Both the position numbers and the translations under genes were made by a program. 64,000 nucleotides of DNA from Polyangium sp. 15x6. Lineage in GTDB: Bacteria > Myxococcota_A > Polyangia > Polyangiales > Polyangiaceae. A model generated the notes under the pieces. The model searched no databases. It was not told where the DNA came from and saw nothing but the letters and a program-made list of their open reading frames with translations. This document shows positions 1 through 8,810 of the stretch, one piece after another (within the stretch, counting starts at the first letter, position 1; every line of letters begins with the position of its first letter). The stretch lies in contig NZ_JASBQE010000017.1 in the NCBI RefSeq assembly GCF_029960785.1, positions 62,001 through 126,000 of the forward strand, read 5' to 3'.

Positions 1-2
1 CG

Positions 3-383
3 CAGTACGTCGTCCACGCCGACCGTTGCCTCATCACGCCGAGCGTCGAGCACGCGCGCGCTCTCGCGGAGCTGTTCACCGACGACGCCACGACCGACTA
101 CGGCTTCTTGGGCAAGTTCTCCGGCAAGGAGGCCATCGTCCACGCCTTCACCGAGGTGCTGCCCGCGAACTCGCGCTGGGCCGCCCACCACGCCCTGAAC
201 CCGATCCTCTCGGTCGACGGCGACACCGCGGAGGGCACGTGGTCGTTCGTCGCGCACAGCGTCCCGCGCGAGCCGAAGGACGCCGCGCGGGTCGCGTACT
301 TCGGCAGCTACGAGGAAAAGTACCGTCGCGTAGGAGGCGCCTGGAAGTTCGCCTCGCTCATCGTCCGCTTTTCTTCCCCCTGA
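3..383 (+). CDS. SnoaL-like (NTF2-fold) protein, 5' end missing
   Basis: The gene enters from the left edge; the frame is open from base 3 and stops at 381-383, leaving 126 residues. The pattern ELFTDDATTDYG (about residues 23-34), GKEAIVHAF, WAAHHALNP and a C-terminal YEEKYRRVGGAWKFASL is that of the SnoaL-like/NTF2 fold, a small cone-shaped barrel used by dehydratases, cyclases, isomerases and many binding proteins. Only the first stretch of the domain seems lost. No catalytic role can be assigned: the family is functionally broad and the fragment shows no partner gene. It is likely a cytoplasmic enzyme or ligand-binding protein. The next gene starts 61 bases downstream in the same direction. 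Confidence 0.7.
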   Translation, partial: QYVVHADRCLITPSVEHARALAELFTDDATTDYGFLGKFSGKEAIVHAFTEVLPANSRWAAHHALNPILSVDGDTAEGTWSFVAHSVPREPKDAARVAYFGSYEEKYRRVGGAWKFASLIVRFSSP

Positions 384-444
384 CGCGATCGCGCGCGCCT
401 CGCGTGGAACTTCCGCGCCCTTCGTGGTTCACTGGTGGAACGTC

Positions 445-2085
445 ATGCGCGAGGCATCACCTACCGTTCCCGCCCGCTCGCGACTTCGCCGCGCCCTTGC
501 GCGCTTACCGTTCGTGCCCTTCGTCCTCGCGGCGACGATCGCCCTCTCGGGCACGGTCGACGCGCAGAGCACGATCCTGCACGAGTTTCTCCCGCCCGAT
601 CCGCAGGAGAACCTCAAGTTCAACACCACGACCATCGACGGTGACTTGCCCGCCGCCATGGAGACGCCGAGCGGCGTCGCCACCGCGCCCGATCCGCGAA
701 GGCCGCCCGACGCGCGCAACCTCTACGGCGGCTCCACCACCGACGACACCCCCGAGTCCACCTACGAGCCCGACCGGGACACGCGCCGCCCCAACGTCGA
801 GAACTACGAAGATCCCTTCACGCCCTCGACCGCGCCCTTCAAGCGCCTGCGCGCCTTCGACGCCGTCCTCGACGACTACACCCTCGCCGTCCGCGACAAG
901 ACCCTCCGCCCCGTGCCCATCGGCGGCACGGCCGCGCCCGGGGAAGAGACCTTCTACGGCGACTTCTCCGTCGGCCTCGTCCCCGACCAGCCCGTGCGCA
1001 TCCCGAACGTCGGTCCCGGCACGCGCCTGCTCCGGCTGAGCTCGAACCCCGAGACGCGCATCGAGGTTCTTCGCGACGGCGCGGACAACTGGTTCGTCCG
1101 CGGGCACGATCGGAAAGAAGTGCGCCTCGTGGTCCAGCTCGGCATCCCGCGCGCCACGTTCGGCAGCGCGTTCGCCGACGTCGGCTGGAGCGAGCTCGAG
1201 CGCCTCGTCCCGCCGCAGCCCACCACGCACCGCGCCGCGTTCGCCCAGGTCGCCGACGCGATCGGCATCTCGCGCGCGATGCGCCCGCGCGACGCGCTCG
1301 AGAAGATGGTCGGCTACTTCCGCTCGTTCGAGCCCTCCGACGATCCGCCGCGCGGCCGCGAGGACATCTACCTCGACCTCGCGCTCACGCGGAAAGGTGT
1401 CTGCCGACATCGCTCGTTCGCGTTCCTCGTCACGGCCCTCAACATCGGCCTGCCCGCGCGCATGGTCGTCAACGAGGCGCACGCGTGGGTCGAGGCGTTC
1501 GATGGGAACCTCTGGCATCGCATCGACCTCGGCGGCGCCGCGTTGAACATGGAGTCGCAGCAGGACGAGCGGCCCGCGCACCAGCCGCCGCCCGATCCCT
1601 ACGCGTGGCCGGAGAACCAGGACTCCGGGCAAGAGATGGCCGACCGCGCGCGGAACAGCGGCGGTCAGAGCGGCAACGCGCAGAACGGCGGCACGAACGG
1701 CAGCGCGCCTTCGCCGAGCGCGACGACGTCGTCCAGCACGACCCCGCCCGAGCCCGCGCCGAGCGCCTCGGAGGCCGTCGATCCGAACGCGCCGCCCGCG
1801 GAGATCACGGTGGGCGAGGTCGGCCGTGACGTGCGTCGAGGCCTGCCGGTCATCCTGCGCGGCGAGGTGAAGAGCGGCGGCAGCGCTTGCCCGAACGTGC
1901 GCGTCGACGTGGTTCTGCGCAGCACGCACGCGCCCGAGGGCATCGTCGTCGGCTCGCTCTCCACCGACGATCGAGGCGCGTACAACGGGCCCGTCGTGAT
2001 TCCGCGCGAGCTCTCGCTCGGCGAGTACGAGCTCGTCCTGCGCACGCCGGGCGGCGCGCGATGCGGGGCAGGGGAGACGAAGTGA
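445..2085 (+). CDS. exported transglutaminase-like domain protein
   Basis: A 546-residue protein with an N-terminal signal sequence (Arg-rich start, hydrophobic PFVPFVLAATIALSG, then DAQS). The centre carries a transglutaminase-like (papain-fold) core: GVCRHRSF supplies Cys320, EAHAWVEAF gives His346 and HRIDLGG gives Asp361, a complete Cys-His-Asp triad in the usual spacing. A low-complexity Ser/Pro/Thr/Gly linker follows (about 400-450), then a C-terminal region that looks like an Ig-like/transthyretin-type beta domain. Such proteins act outside the membrane as proteases, amidases or cross-linkers; substrate is unknown. I chose the ATG at 445, since a GTG at 424 only adds residues before the signal sequence. 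Its stop overlaps the NUDIX gene start (GTGA), so the two are probably co-transcribed. Confidence 0.8.
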   Translation: MREASPTVPARSRLRRALARLPFVPFVLAATIALSGTVDAQSTILHEFLPPDPQENLKFNTTTIDGDLPAAMETPSGVATAPDPRRPPDARNLYGGSTTDDTPESTYEPDRDTRRPNVENYEDPFTPSTAPFKRLRAFDAVLDDYTLAVRDKTLRPVPIGGTAAPGEETFYGDFSVGLVPDQPVRIPNVGPGTRLLRLSSNPETRIEVLRDGADNWFVRGHDRKEVRLVVQLGIPRATFGSAFADVGWSELERLVPPQPTTHRAAFAQVADAIGISRAMRPRDALEKMVGYFRSFEPSDDPPRGREDIYLDLALTRKGVCRHRSFAFLVTALNIGLPARMVVNEAHAWVEAFDGNLWHRIDLGGAALNMESQQDERPAHQPPPDPYAWPENQDSGQEMADRARNSGGQSGNAQNGGTNGSAPSPSATTSSSTTPPEPAPSASEAVDPNAPPAEITVGEVGRDVRRGLPVILRGEVKSGGSACPNVRVDVVLRSTHAPEGIVVGSLSTDDRGAYNGPVVIPRELSLGEYELVLRTPGGARCGAGETK

Positions 2086-2519
2086 ACGTGCCAGGCGCGC
2101 CTTCGAGATTCGTCGAGGGCGCGCCCCGCCTCGCCGTCGGGGCGGCCGTGATCGATCGTGGGGAGGCCGAGCCGCGCATCTTGCTCGTCCGCCGCGCGCG
2201 TGCGCCGATGGCGGGGACGTGGTCGCTCCCGGGGGGACGTGTGGAACCGGGCGAGCGGCTGGAGGTCGCGGTCGCTCGGGAGGTCCTGGAGGAGTCGGGG
2301 CTCGTCGTATCGGTGGGTCCGCTCGTCGAGGTCGTCGAGGTCGTCGATCCTCCCTACCATTACGTGATCCTCGATTATGCCTGTCTCCGGACGGGAGGCG
2401 ACCTACGGGCGGGGGACGACGCGAGCGAGGCGATTCTGGCGCGTGTGGACGACCTCGGCCGTCTCGGGGTGACGGAGGCCGTTCGGCGCGTCGTGACCCG
2501 GGCGCTCGTCTTGCAATGA
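2082..2519 (+). CDS. NUDIX hydrolase
   Basis: This 145-residue cytoplasmic protein has a full NUDIX box: GGRVEPGERLEVAVAREVLE continuing to ESG, matching G-x5-E-x7-R-E-x2-E-E-x-G. Family members hydrolyse a nucleoside diphosphate linked to another group, using metal bound by the box glutamates. The neighbouring LLVRRARAPMAGTWSLPGG segment is typical of MutT-like and ADP-ribose/NADH-type members, but the substrate cannot be fixed by sequence. The GTG at 2082 is preferred because AGGGGA lies six bases before it and it overlaps the upstream stop; an ATG at 2061 is possible. It is the last gene of a two-gene unit. Confidence 0.85.
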   Translation: MNVPGAPSRFVEGAPRLAVGAAVIDRGEAEPRILLVRRARAPMAGTWSLPGGRVEPGERLEVAVAREVLEESGLVVSVGPLVEVVEVVDPPYHYVILDYACLRTGGDLRAGDDASEAILARVDDLGRLGVTEAVRRVVTRALVLQ

Positions 2520-2695
2520 GGTCGAATGGCGAAATCGTCCGCGCGTGGTGCCAGAGGCCTGCGCAATGCCCGTGCAAGGGCCGCGCATCGGGAAGCCGGT
2601 CCTTCGCCTGGGACGGATGAATTGCATGTGAGGGACGTGGGAATCCGCGCGCCACGCCGGGGCACCGTGGCCCATCGATTGCACCCCTGACCTGC

Positions 2696-2845
2696 GTGCG
2701 CATCCTCGAAGTCGACCCCGGTCGCTGGCGCGTCGAATTCGACAGCGGCCTGGGCCTCGAAGTGGTCCTGCTATTCAGCCGCACCGTGGCCTTCTGGCGG
2801 TGGGGCGGTGAGCTCTTCGCGGAGGTAAATATCGGCGAGTCATGA
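2696..2845 (+). CDS. 49-residue orphan protein, candidate small gene
   Basis: A short frame from GTG 2696 to TGA 2843-2845 encodes a compact, plausible protein (starts MRILEVDPGRWRVEFDSG; later LEVVLLFSRTVAFWRWGGEL). Alternating charged and hydrophobic residues suggest a small beta-rich fold with no signal peptide. A perfect 13-bp hairpin follows 29 bases after the stop, so a transcript really seems to end here. Against it: no clear ribosome binding site precedes the GTG, and I recognise no family. It may be a small regulatory or accessory protein; the function is unknown. Confidence 0.4.
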   Translation: MRILEVDPGRWRVEFDSGLGLEVVLLFSRTVAFWRWGGELFAEVNIGES

Positions 2846-2874
2846 AGACGAGTGGAAGTCGAGAAGAGGCCCCA

Positions 2875-2908
2875 GAAGAGCCTGCCCGGAGGGCAGGCTC
2901 TTCCGTTT
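2875..2908 (+). terminator. rho-independent-type terminator
   Basis: GAAGAGCCTGCCC (2875-2887) pairs perfectly with GGGCAGGCTCTTC (2891-2903) around a GGA loop, followed by CGTTT. It ends the unit containing the 49-residue orphan, and separates it from the RCC1 gene starting at 2952. Confidence 0.7.
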
Positions 2909-2951
2909 CCGGCGCCGAAGCGGGCGTGGTAGTCTCCTCGCGGCAAAGCCC

Positions 2952-4295
2952 ATGACGAACGCGCGCCGAACCTTTCCAACGATCGCGGGTGTAGCGACGC
3001 TCGCCGCGCTCTCCACGGCTTGCGGGGCGGTGGGCCCGGGGCCGGCGGTGCCGGGGGTGCCTGCGCCGATCGCCGCGGGGTATCGCGAGCCGCCGCGGGT
3101 CTGGTCGGATCGGCGCTGCTTGCGCCTCGCGGACGGGCGGGTGGCGGTGGCGTCGATCGGATATGGGGCGGACCGGATCATCCTGGATGGGACGTGGGTG
3201 TCCGAGGTGCCGGTCGTCGATTTTTTGTGCCGCAGCGACGGCTCGATCGTGCTCCTCCATTCGGATGGCCGGGTGGCGCTCCGGTATTTCGAGGGGACGA
3301 GGGTGGGGCCCGAACGACCGTACGACGATTTCAGCGCGGATCGGTCCGGATTCGAGGCGAAAGGCGGGAAGCGCCTCGTCGAGGTCACGGGGCGGGAGTG
3401 GGCGCTCGTCTGCGTGACGGGGGATGGTGAGGTCCGCTGTCCGCGGGACATGAAGGCGATCTACGGGGAATTCGAGGCGTTCGGCCGCATCCGGAATCTG
3501 TATGCGCAGGGCAGGGCGGCGCTGCTCGAAGATGGCCGGTTCGTCCTCGGAGGGCCGCAGATCCACAATTACCCGAATCGATCGCCGCTCCTGCTCGATC
3601 GGGTGGCGCGGGCGGAGATCGCGGACCTCGGGTTCAATCATATCGTGGGCTGTCTCGTGCGGGACGACGCGAGCGTGTGGTGCTGGGGTCCGAACGAATT
3701 CGGCCAGCTCGGCGACGGCACGCGCGAGCGTCACGACCAGCCCGTGCGTGTGATCGGATTGCCGCGCGTCGTCGACGTTGCGACCTCGGGCCAGCACGCC
3801 TGTGCAATCGATGAAGAGGGCGGCGTGTGGTGCTGGGGCCGCTCGAAAGACGGAGAGACGGGCGAGGCGGGCAAGGAGGCGACCGCGGAGGTCCTTGTTT
3901 GCCCGATCGACGAGGCCGCCACCGAAGAGGCGCGGGACAGGGCGGCGAAAAATCCTCCATGCCGATCGCCCGAGAATCCGGACCCCCGCCAGGACGACCC
4001 GTGCGGGCGGCTCGGCTGGACGCCGGAGCGGGCGCGGGAGGCCGTGAAGCCCATCCGGAAACGTGTCCCGGGCTGCGTGATGCCCGAAGACTTGCACGAG
4101 GGGCATCCGGTGCCGGTGAAGATCGACGAAATCGAGGAGGCCGTCGCGATCGAGGCATTGCCCGGGCGGACGTGGGCGGTGCGGCGGGACGGCGTCATCG
4201 TGATGTGGGGAATGGACGCGAAGAGCGGCGGCGAGCCGCGCATGCAGGCGTTTCCCGTGGCGAAAGGGGCGGGCGCTTCTCCTAGTTCGCGCTGA
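2952..4295 (+). CDS. RCC1-repeat lipoprotein
   Basis: A 447-residue protein with a lipoprotein-type signal (TLAALSTACGAVG, lipidated Cys near residue 24). RCC1-like beta-propeller blades are clearest at residues 225-300, with the signature repeats CLVRDDASVWCWGPNEFGQL and CAIDEEGGVWCWGRSKDG; a weaker blade (WAVRRDGVIVMWGMD) is near the C-terminus and others are diverged. RCC1 propellers in myxobacteria are usually exported binding scaffolds; the ligand is unknown. A Cys-containing insertion lies around residues 315-375. The last 14 bases overlap the convergent pentaheme gene tail to tail, so the two transcripts must run into one another. Confidence 0.75.
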   Translation: MTNARRTFPTIAGVATLAALSTACGAVGPGPAVPGVPAPIAAGYREPPRVWSDRRCLRLADGRVAVASIGYGADRIILDGTWVSEVPVVDFLCRSDGSIVLLHSDGRVALRYFEGTRVGPERPYDDFSADRSGFEAKGGKRLVEVTGREWALVCVTGDGEVRCPRDMKAIYGEFEAFGRIRNLYAQGRAALLEDGRFVLGGPQIHNYPNRSPLLLDRVARAEIADLGFNHIVGCLVRDDASVWCWGPNEFGQLGDGTRERHDQPVRVIGLPRVVDVATSGQHACAIDEEGGVWCWGRSKDGETGEAGKEATAEVLVCPIDEAATEEARDRAAKNPPCRSPENPDPRQDDPCGRLGWTPERAREAVKPIRKRVPGCVMPEDLHEGHPVPVKIDEIEEAVAIEALPGRTWAVRRDGVIVMWGMDAKSGGEPRMQAFPVAKGAGASPSSR

Positions 4296-6540
4296 CGCTC
4301 TCCTTCCGCGCCGCCGCCACCCAATCCAGGGCCTCCCAGCCTCGCTCTTTGGCCATCCCCACCGGCACGGGCCGATAAAGCGCCGTCGCCGTCACCGTTA
4401 CGCCCGGACAACCCGCCGGGAGCACGAACGAATGGTTGCTCGTGACCTGTGTGAACGGCAGGAGCCGGTTGTCACTGGCCATGTCCACCGCGCGGTAATG
4501 CGGGACGAACCGGTTTCCCTCCGCGTCCACGAGCACCCGCGCGAACGCCTGCCCCGCCGCGCCCGCGAGCGCCGCCGCGCCCGATCCGTCCATCACCTCG
4601 GCCGCGAGCGCATCGCCGAGGAAGACCCGATCCCCCGGCATCACCTCCGCCACGCCCTCCGCCACGATTTGCCCGTTCGCCGCGGAGACGACCTTCGATT
4701 CGGCGACCTGCACGCGAATCGGAATTCCTTTCTCCGCCGGGGAGAGCGCCGGATCCGCGAAGATGCCGACGCCCGGATAGTCCAGCCAGTTCCCCGTCTC
4801 CCGCACCACCCGCAAGACCTGCCCCGGCTTCGCGCGGATCGCGCCTTCCGGCCAGGACCATTGCGTCCCCGTGACCGCCACGCCCTGCCCGATCACGCCC
4901 TCCGCCCACGCGCCGCCCACGTCCGGCACCGTCGGCCCCGCGCTCGCCACGAGCACCTCGCCGCAGGCATCGGCGCGGATCACGAGCACGAGCGATCGCA
5001 TCGGCTCGCCCGTCGGCAATGCGTGCCCGCATCCCTGGTTCGACAGCGTCACCGCCACGTCGACCACGCCTCCCGTCGCCTTCGCCGTCATCCACATCCC
5101 GAGCGCCAGATCCAGCAGGCGCGGCGTCCCCGTGAGCGGGCCTCGAAACGCGTGGGATCGAATCTGTTCGGGCGGCCGCACGAATCCGAACGTGATGCCA
5201 CCGTTCTTCGGGGTCGTCTTGTCCAGCGTGTTCCAGAGCCCCTCGTTCGGCGGCATGTGGCAATGCTGGCAAGGCGCGGAGACCTCGGCCCACGGGCTCG
5301 CCGACCACTCCGCGAACGTCGAATGCACGGGCAGGCCGCCGGGAAAACGCGTCGGATCGACCGTTTGTCCCGGGAGCAAGGCCGGCTGCGCCTGCTCGTG
5401 GCAGCCCGCGCAGAAGGTCGCCTCGGAGAATTTCGGCTGATAACTCCCGCCCATGAACTCGTTCGGCACGTCGGGCAGCGGGCCGAACATCACCTGGCGG
5501 AGTTTTCCGAGCGGCACGTCGGACACCTTCTCGCTCGGCCGCTGCATGAGCAGCCGTCCCGCCGTCCCCGGTGGTTTCGCGAGGTCGATGTCCCGCACCT
5601 TGTGGCACGTGTCGCAATGGTTCCCATGGTCGAACGCGATGCCCGTCGCCTCCAGCAAATCACGGCCGCCCGCCTTTCCATCGAGCCCCGCCGCATGGCA
5701 ATCGGCGCACGCGCCGAACGAGGTCGGTTTTTCCGCGGCCGGTAACGCCGGATCATCACAGGCGAGCGCGCCCTTCGCGCCGCACCCATTGAGATCCGGC
5801 AAGACCCCGCCGCCGAGATAACAACGCGGCCCGGCCTCCATCATCGTGCCCGGCACCCGCCCCGTCCGCCATTCCCCGCCCGCCGCCGTGCACGACGCCG
5901 CGTCCGCGTGCGCGCGCGAAGTTCCCGCGTAAAGATCCTGCACGAGCGGGTCGCGCGTCGCCTTCGCGTGCGCCGATTGCTGAAATTGCGCCACGAGCGT
6001 CGTGTGACAGTGCCCGCAAACCGCCGTCGTCGCGTCGAGGTTCTCGTCGCCCACGCCCGGCGGTCCGAACTTGTAGCCGTCCGCATTGTCGGGCGGCGCC
6101 ACCTCGTGCAGCACGAGCTCGATCGGCCCCTCGGGCACCGCGTCGAACTCGATCCCGGCGCTCCGGTAGCCCACCTTTGCCGCGACCACCGTGGGCGCGC
6201 CCGGGATCGACGCGGAGAGCTCGATCGAAAACGCACCATCGTCCCCCGTCACGAGCGCGGGCGCGCCGCCGCCTTGCATCACGATCGCGCCGGCGAGGGG
6301 CGAAGCGCCGTCCGTCACCACCCCCGTCACGGTGAAGACCTCGGGCAACGCGCCTCCCGCGCCCGTCGTCGGACCGACCGACGCCGAAGACGACGACGAG
6401 GACGACACGTTCGTCGCCGCGCCGCCCGCGCCGCCTGCACCCGCGGGTGCGTCTTCCCCGCAGCCGGAGAGCATCCTGGTCGTGGCCGCGACCACGATCG
6501 AGGCCGCGGCGAGACGTGCGTGTTTCACGGGGCGCCACAT
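4282..6540 (-). CDS. pentaheme c-type cytochrome lipoprotein
   Basis: This 752-residue protein begins with a signal peptide ending at a lipobox (RMLSGCGED). A Gly/Ser linker leads into a carboxypeptidase-regulatory-like beta domain (about 68-148: VTGVVTDGASPLAGAIV). Five canonical CxxCH haem sites follow: CGHCH, CADCH, CDTCH, CAGCH and CQHCH. The C-terminal third is haem-free and beta-rich. Such outer lipoproteins pass electrons at the cell surface or periplasm; donor and acceptor are not shown. Haem attachment would need the cytochrome c maturation system elsewhere. The gene is a single unit facing the RCC1 gene and is divergent from otsB (65 bp between starts). Confidence 0.85.
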   Translation of the reverse strand: MWRPVKHARLAAASIVVAATTRMLSGCGEDAPAGAGGAGGAATNVSSSSSSSASVGPTTGAGGALPEVFTVTGVVTDGASPLAGAIVMQGGGAPALVTGDDGAFSIELSASIPGAPTVVAAKVGYRSAGIEFDAVPEGPIELVLHEVAPPDNADGYKFGPPGVGDENLDATTAVCGHCHTTLVAQFQQSAHAKATRDPLVQDLYAGTSRAHADAASCTAAGGEWRTGRVPGTMMEAGPRCYLGGGVLPDLNGCGAKGALACDDPALPAAEKPTSFGACADCHAAGLDGKAGGRDLLEATGIAFDHGNHCDTCHKVRDIDLAKPPGTAGRLLMQRPSEKVSDVPLGKLRQVMFGPLPDVPNEFMGGSYQPKFSEATFCAGCHEQAQPALLPGQTVDPTRFPGGLPVHSTFAEWSASPWAEVSAPCQHCHMPPNEGLWNTLDKTTPKNGGITFGFVRPPEQIRSHAFRGPLTGTPRLLDLALGMWMTAKATGGVVDVAVTLSNQGCGHALPTGEPMRSLVLVIRADACGEVLVASAGPTVPDVGGAWAEGVIGQGVAVTGTQWSWPEGAIRAKPGQVLRVVRETGNWLDYPGVGIFADPALSPAEKGIPIRVQVAESKVVSAANGQIVAEGVAEVMPGDRVFLGDALAAEVMDGSGAAALAGAAGQAFARVLVDAEGNRFVPHYRAVDMASDNRLLPFTQVTSNHSFVLPAGCPGVTVTATALYRPVPVGMAKERGWEALDWVAAARKESVSAN

Positions 6541-6605
6541 GCAGGAGACGCTACCACCACGCTCGCTCGTTTGCGCTCGGCGCGCCTTCGGGGGAGGCTC
6601 GGGCC

Positions 6606-7412
6606 ATGGATGAAGATGTGCTGATCGCGCGGGCGGCGCGCGCCCCGTCGCTCCTCGTCGCGACGGACTTCGACGGCACGATCGCCGACATCGTGCGCGA
6701 GCCGGACAACGCGTACGGAAGGAACGACGCGTTCGCCGCGCTGTCCAAGCTCGCGTCCATGCCCGCCGTGGACGTGGCCGTCGTCTCGGGGCGCGACATG
6801 GAGAGCCTGCGCGCGCGGACGGCCATGCTCGGACGGATCTACCGCATCGCCGAGCACGGAGCCTTCATCGAGGAGCCCGACGGCAGCGTCATCCGATCGG
6901 TGCACGGCGTGATGTCGCACGAGGTCATCGATCGTGTCGCGCGTCGCGCCGAGGCCATGGCCGCGCGCGTGCCCGGGATGCGCGCCGAGCGCAAGGTGAG
7001 GGGCGCGGCCCTGCACGTGCGCGAGGTCGAGCCAGCGTTTCGCGACGCTGCGGCGGAGGTGCTCGCCGCGTTTCGCCAGGTCGCCGCGGCCGAGGGGCTC
7101 GCGGTGATGGAGGGCCGGCAGGTGGTCGAGGCGCGCGATCCTTCGGCCTCGAAGGAGGACGCGCTGAATCAGCTCCTCTGGGAGTTTTCCCAGAAGACGT
7201 TCCTGATCTACGCCGGCGACGACACCACCGACGAGGGCGCGATCGCCCTCGCGCGACAGCATGATGGGGCGGGGATTTACGTGGCCTCGGCGGAGCGGCC
7301 GACGCCGAACGTCGAGGCGGACCTCGTGCTGCCCGGCCCACGCGCGTGGGCCGAGCTGCTCGCGCGCATCGCGGAGGCCCGCGCTGCGATCACTGCCCGA
7401 GGAGGGCCTTGA
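6606..7412 (+). CDS. otsB: trehalose-6-phosphate phosphatase
   Basis: A 268-residue cytoplasmic HAD-family enzyme that removes phosphate from trehalose-6-phosphate, the last step of the OtsA-OtsB route to trehalose, an osmotic and desiccation protectant. Motif I is DFDGTI (nucleophile Asp21), motif II is VVSGRD, and motif III/IV is GDDTTDEGAI, all intact; the cap region carries the EHGAF and ALHVREVE segments typical of OtsB. The length is normal for the family. The ATG at 6606 has GGGGAGG nine bases upstream. No otsA is visible, so the synthase must be elsewhere. The 3' end overlaps the convergent TlpA-like gene by 23 bases. Confidence 0.9.
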   Translation: MDEDVLIARAARAPSLLVATDFDGTIADIVREPDNAYGRNDAFAALSKLASMPAVDVAVVSGRDMESLRARTAMLGRIYRIAEHGAFIEEPDGSVIRSVHGVMSHEVIDRVARRAEAMAARVPGMRAERKVRGAALHVREVEPAFRDAAAEVLAAFRQVAAAEGLAVMEGRQVVEARDPSASKEDALNQLLWEFSQKTFLIYAGDDTTDEGAIALARQHDGAGIYVASAERPTPNVEADLVLPGPRAWAELLARIAEARAAITARGGP

Positions 7413-7959
7413 TCTCCTCGGCGATCTTCTCTTCTTCGCCCTCGCCGTAGCCGGCGTGCATGTGGCGGATCGTGCCCGTCTTGTCGACGATGAACGCGGT
7501 CGGCATCTTGGGCGGGCTGTAGGCCTTCGCGGCGCTCTTGTCCTTGTCCCAGACGACCGAGAACTTCACGCCCGTCGCCTTGACGAACTCCTCGAGCTTG
7601 GCCTTGTCCGTGTCCTCCTCGTCGACGCTCACCGCGATGACGCTGAGGTCGCCGCCGAACTGATCGACGAGCTCCTGGTACTTCGGGAACGACTTCTTGC
7701 ACGGTCCGCAGTACGTCGCCCAGAAGTCGATGATGGTCACCTTCCCGTTCGCTTCCTTCACGCTCTTCGGGCCCTCGCCGGTGACCGCCTCTGCGGTGAA
7801 CTCGGGCGCCGGCTTCCCGACGAGGCCGCCCTCGGCGCCTCCGGTCTCTGCACCGCCGCCCGACGCGGCGCCGCCGCCGCACGCGGCGAGGGTGAGCGAG
7901 AGGGCCGCGCCCATGACGAGCGCGCTGAGGGTGCGGACAATCGACGATCTCGAGCTCAT
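7390..7959 (-). CDS. TlpA-like thioredoxin-fold lipoprotein
   Basis: A 189-residue lipoprotein (lipobox TLAAC, Cys27) with a Gly/Ala/Ser spacer and a TlpA/ResA-type thioredoxin fold. The redox centre is WATYCGPCKKSFP (Cys84, Cys87); the cis-proline region reads KMPTAFIVDKTG. Family members reduce disulphides outside the cytoplasmic membrane, often in apocytochrome c or in partner lipoproteins. It faces away from a five-gene set encoding DUF4266, DUF3570 and haem-motif lipoproteins, which fits a role in their maturation or electron supply; that link is inference. Confidence 0.88.
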   Translation of the reverse strand: MSSRSSIVRTLSALVMGAALSLTLAACGGGAASGGGAETGGAEGGLVGKPAPEFTAEAVTGEGPKSVKEANGKVTIIDFWATYCGPCKKSFPKYQELVDQFGGDLSVIAVSVDEEDTDKAKLEEFVKATGVKFSVVWDKDKSAAKAYSPPKMPTAFIVDKTGTIRHMHAGYGEGEEEKIAEEIKALLGQ

Positions 7960-8130
7960 TCAGGTCTCCTGGTTTTGCTAAGACGGCGCTCTTTGCGCTC
8001 GGAAACTGCGGCTTCGGGCCTCGATCGCGCGAGCACGACCGGTCCTCGAACCGCGCGCACGGCGCGAGCTTACCTCAGCCCAAACCCGCCCAGTCGACTT
8101 TGTGACGAACCAAGGGCACCATGCGGGCCC

Positions 8131-8730
8131 ATGACCGCGAGAACCTCGCCCAGGGTCCGGTCGCGACGCACCCTCCGCGCCGCCCTCGCCTCGATCGCCG
8201 TCCTCGCGCTCGCCGCGTTTGCAGGCTGTCAAATCAGCGTCGGTGACCAGGCGTGCACCGAGCAGTCCATCGTCAACGACAAGGACGACGCTTGCCCTTA
8301 CGGCCCGCCCGGAGGCCCCAAGGTCCGCGAGACTGGCTGCCCCGAGCTCACGATCCTCGACCCCTCGGAATGCACCACGGCCCCGAGCTGGACCGAGGTC
8401 TACGAGATCCTCCGCGGCCCCTCGGCGGGCTGCACGATCGGCGGCTGCCACGGCGCGGCCCCGGGCGCGCGTGGCATCTTCCTCTCGCCCGACAGCTCCG
8501 ACGCGTTCTACGACGAGCTCAAGGGCTACGCGGGCGCGCAGGGGTATCCGTACATCAACGAGGAAGACCCCTCGCGCTCCTGGATCCTCTGCAACCTCCA
8601 GGGCACGCCGGGCGGCGGCGCGCCGATGCCGCCCCCGAGCGGCCTGTCGGACGCCGACTACGCCATCATCGAGCAGTGGGCCCTCTGCGGCCTGCGGCGG
8701 ATGGGCGGCGGCAGCGACGCCGGTCCCTGA
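8131..8730 (+). CDS. CX4CH-motif lipoprotein, cytochrome-like
   Basis: A 199-residue lipoprotein (signal to AAFAGCQIS, Cys33). The body matches small myxobacterial/planctomycete cytochrome-like domains: WTEVYEIL...CTIGGCHG, then a long stretch ending PMPPPSGLSDADYAIIEQWA, the usual MPP...LS...IxxW signature. The haem motif is CTIGGCH, C-x4-C-H instead of C-x2-C-H; this longer form binds haem in cytochrome c3, so haem is possible but unproven. The ATG at 8131 opens the set of same-strand genes running to 12458, and diverges from the TlpA-like gene 171 bp away. Confidence 0.7.
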   Translation: MTARTSPRVRSRRTLRAALASIAVLALAAFAGCQISVGDQACTEQSIVNDKDDACPYGPPGGPKVRETGCPELTILDPSECTTAPSWTEVYEILRGPSAGCTIGGCHGAAPGARGIFLSPDSSDAFYDELKGYAGAQGYPYINEEDPSRSWILCNLQGTPGGGAPMPPPSGLSDADYAIIEQWALCGLRRMGGGSDAGP

Positions 8731-8755
8731 ACCGCGGGCGACCTCCGGAAGAATC

Positions 8756-8787
8756 TTGACGCGGGGCGAGAAAAACCCCGTTATACG
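8756..8787 (+). promoter_or_regulatory. candidate promoter for DUF4266-DUF3570 genes
   Basis: TTGACG (8756-8761) is followed after 18-19 bases by GTTATAC (8780-8786), about 25 bases before the DUF4266 start. The spacer itself holds a small dyad, CGGGG...CCCCG (8762-8766 and 8776-8780), which could be an operator or the end hairpin of the preceding gene. The spacing is slightly long, so confidence is moderate. Confidence 0.4.
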
Positions 8788-8810
8788 AGAGAAAACCGGA
8801 GCTTCCCGCG

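Noticed and set aside
505..2979. 824-codon open frame on the minus strand opposite the transglutaminase-like and NUDIX genes
   Set aside because: A GC-driven shadow: Arg-rich, no domain, and the plus strand carries clear motifs.
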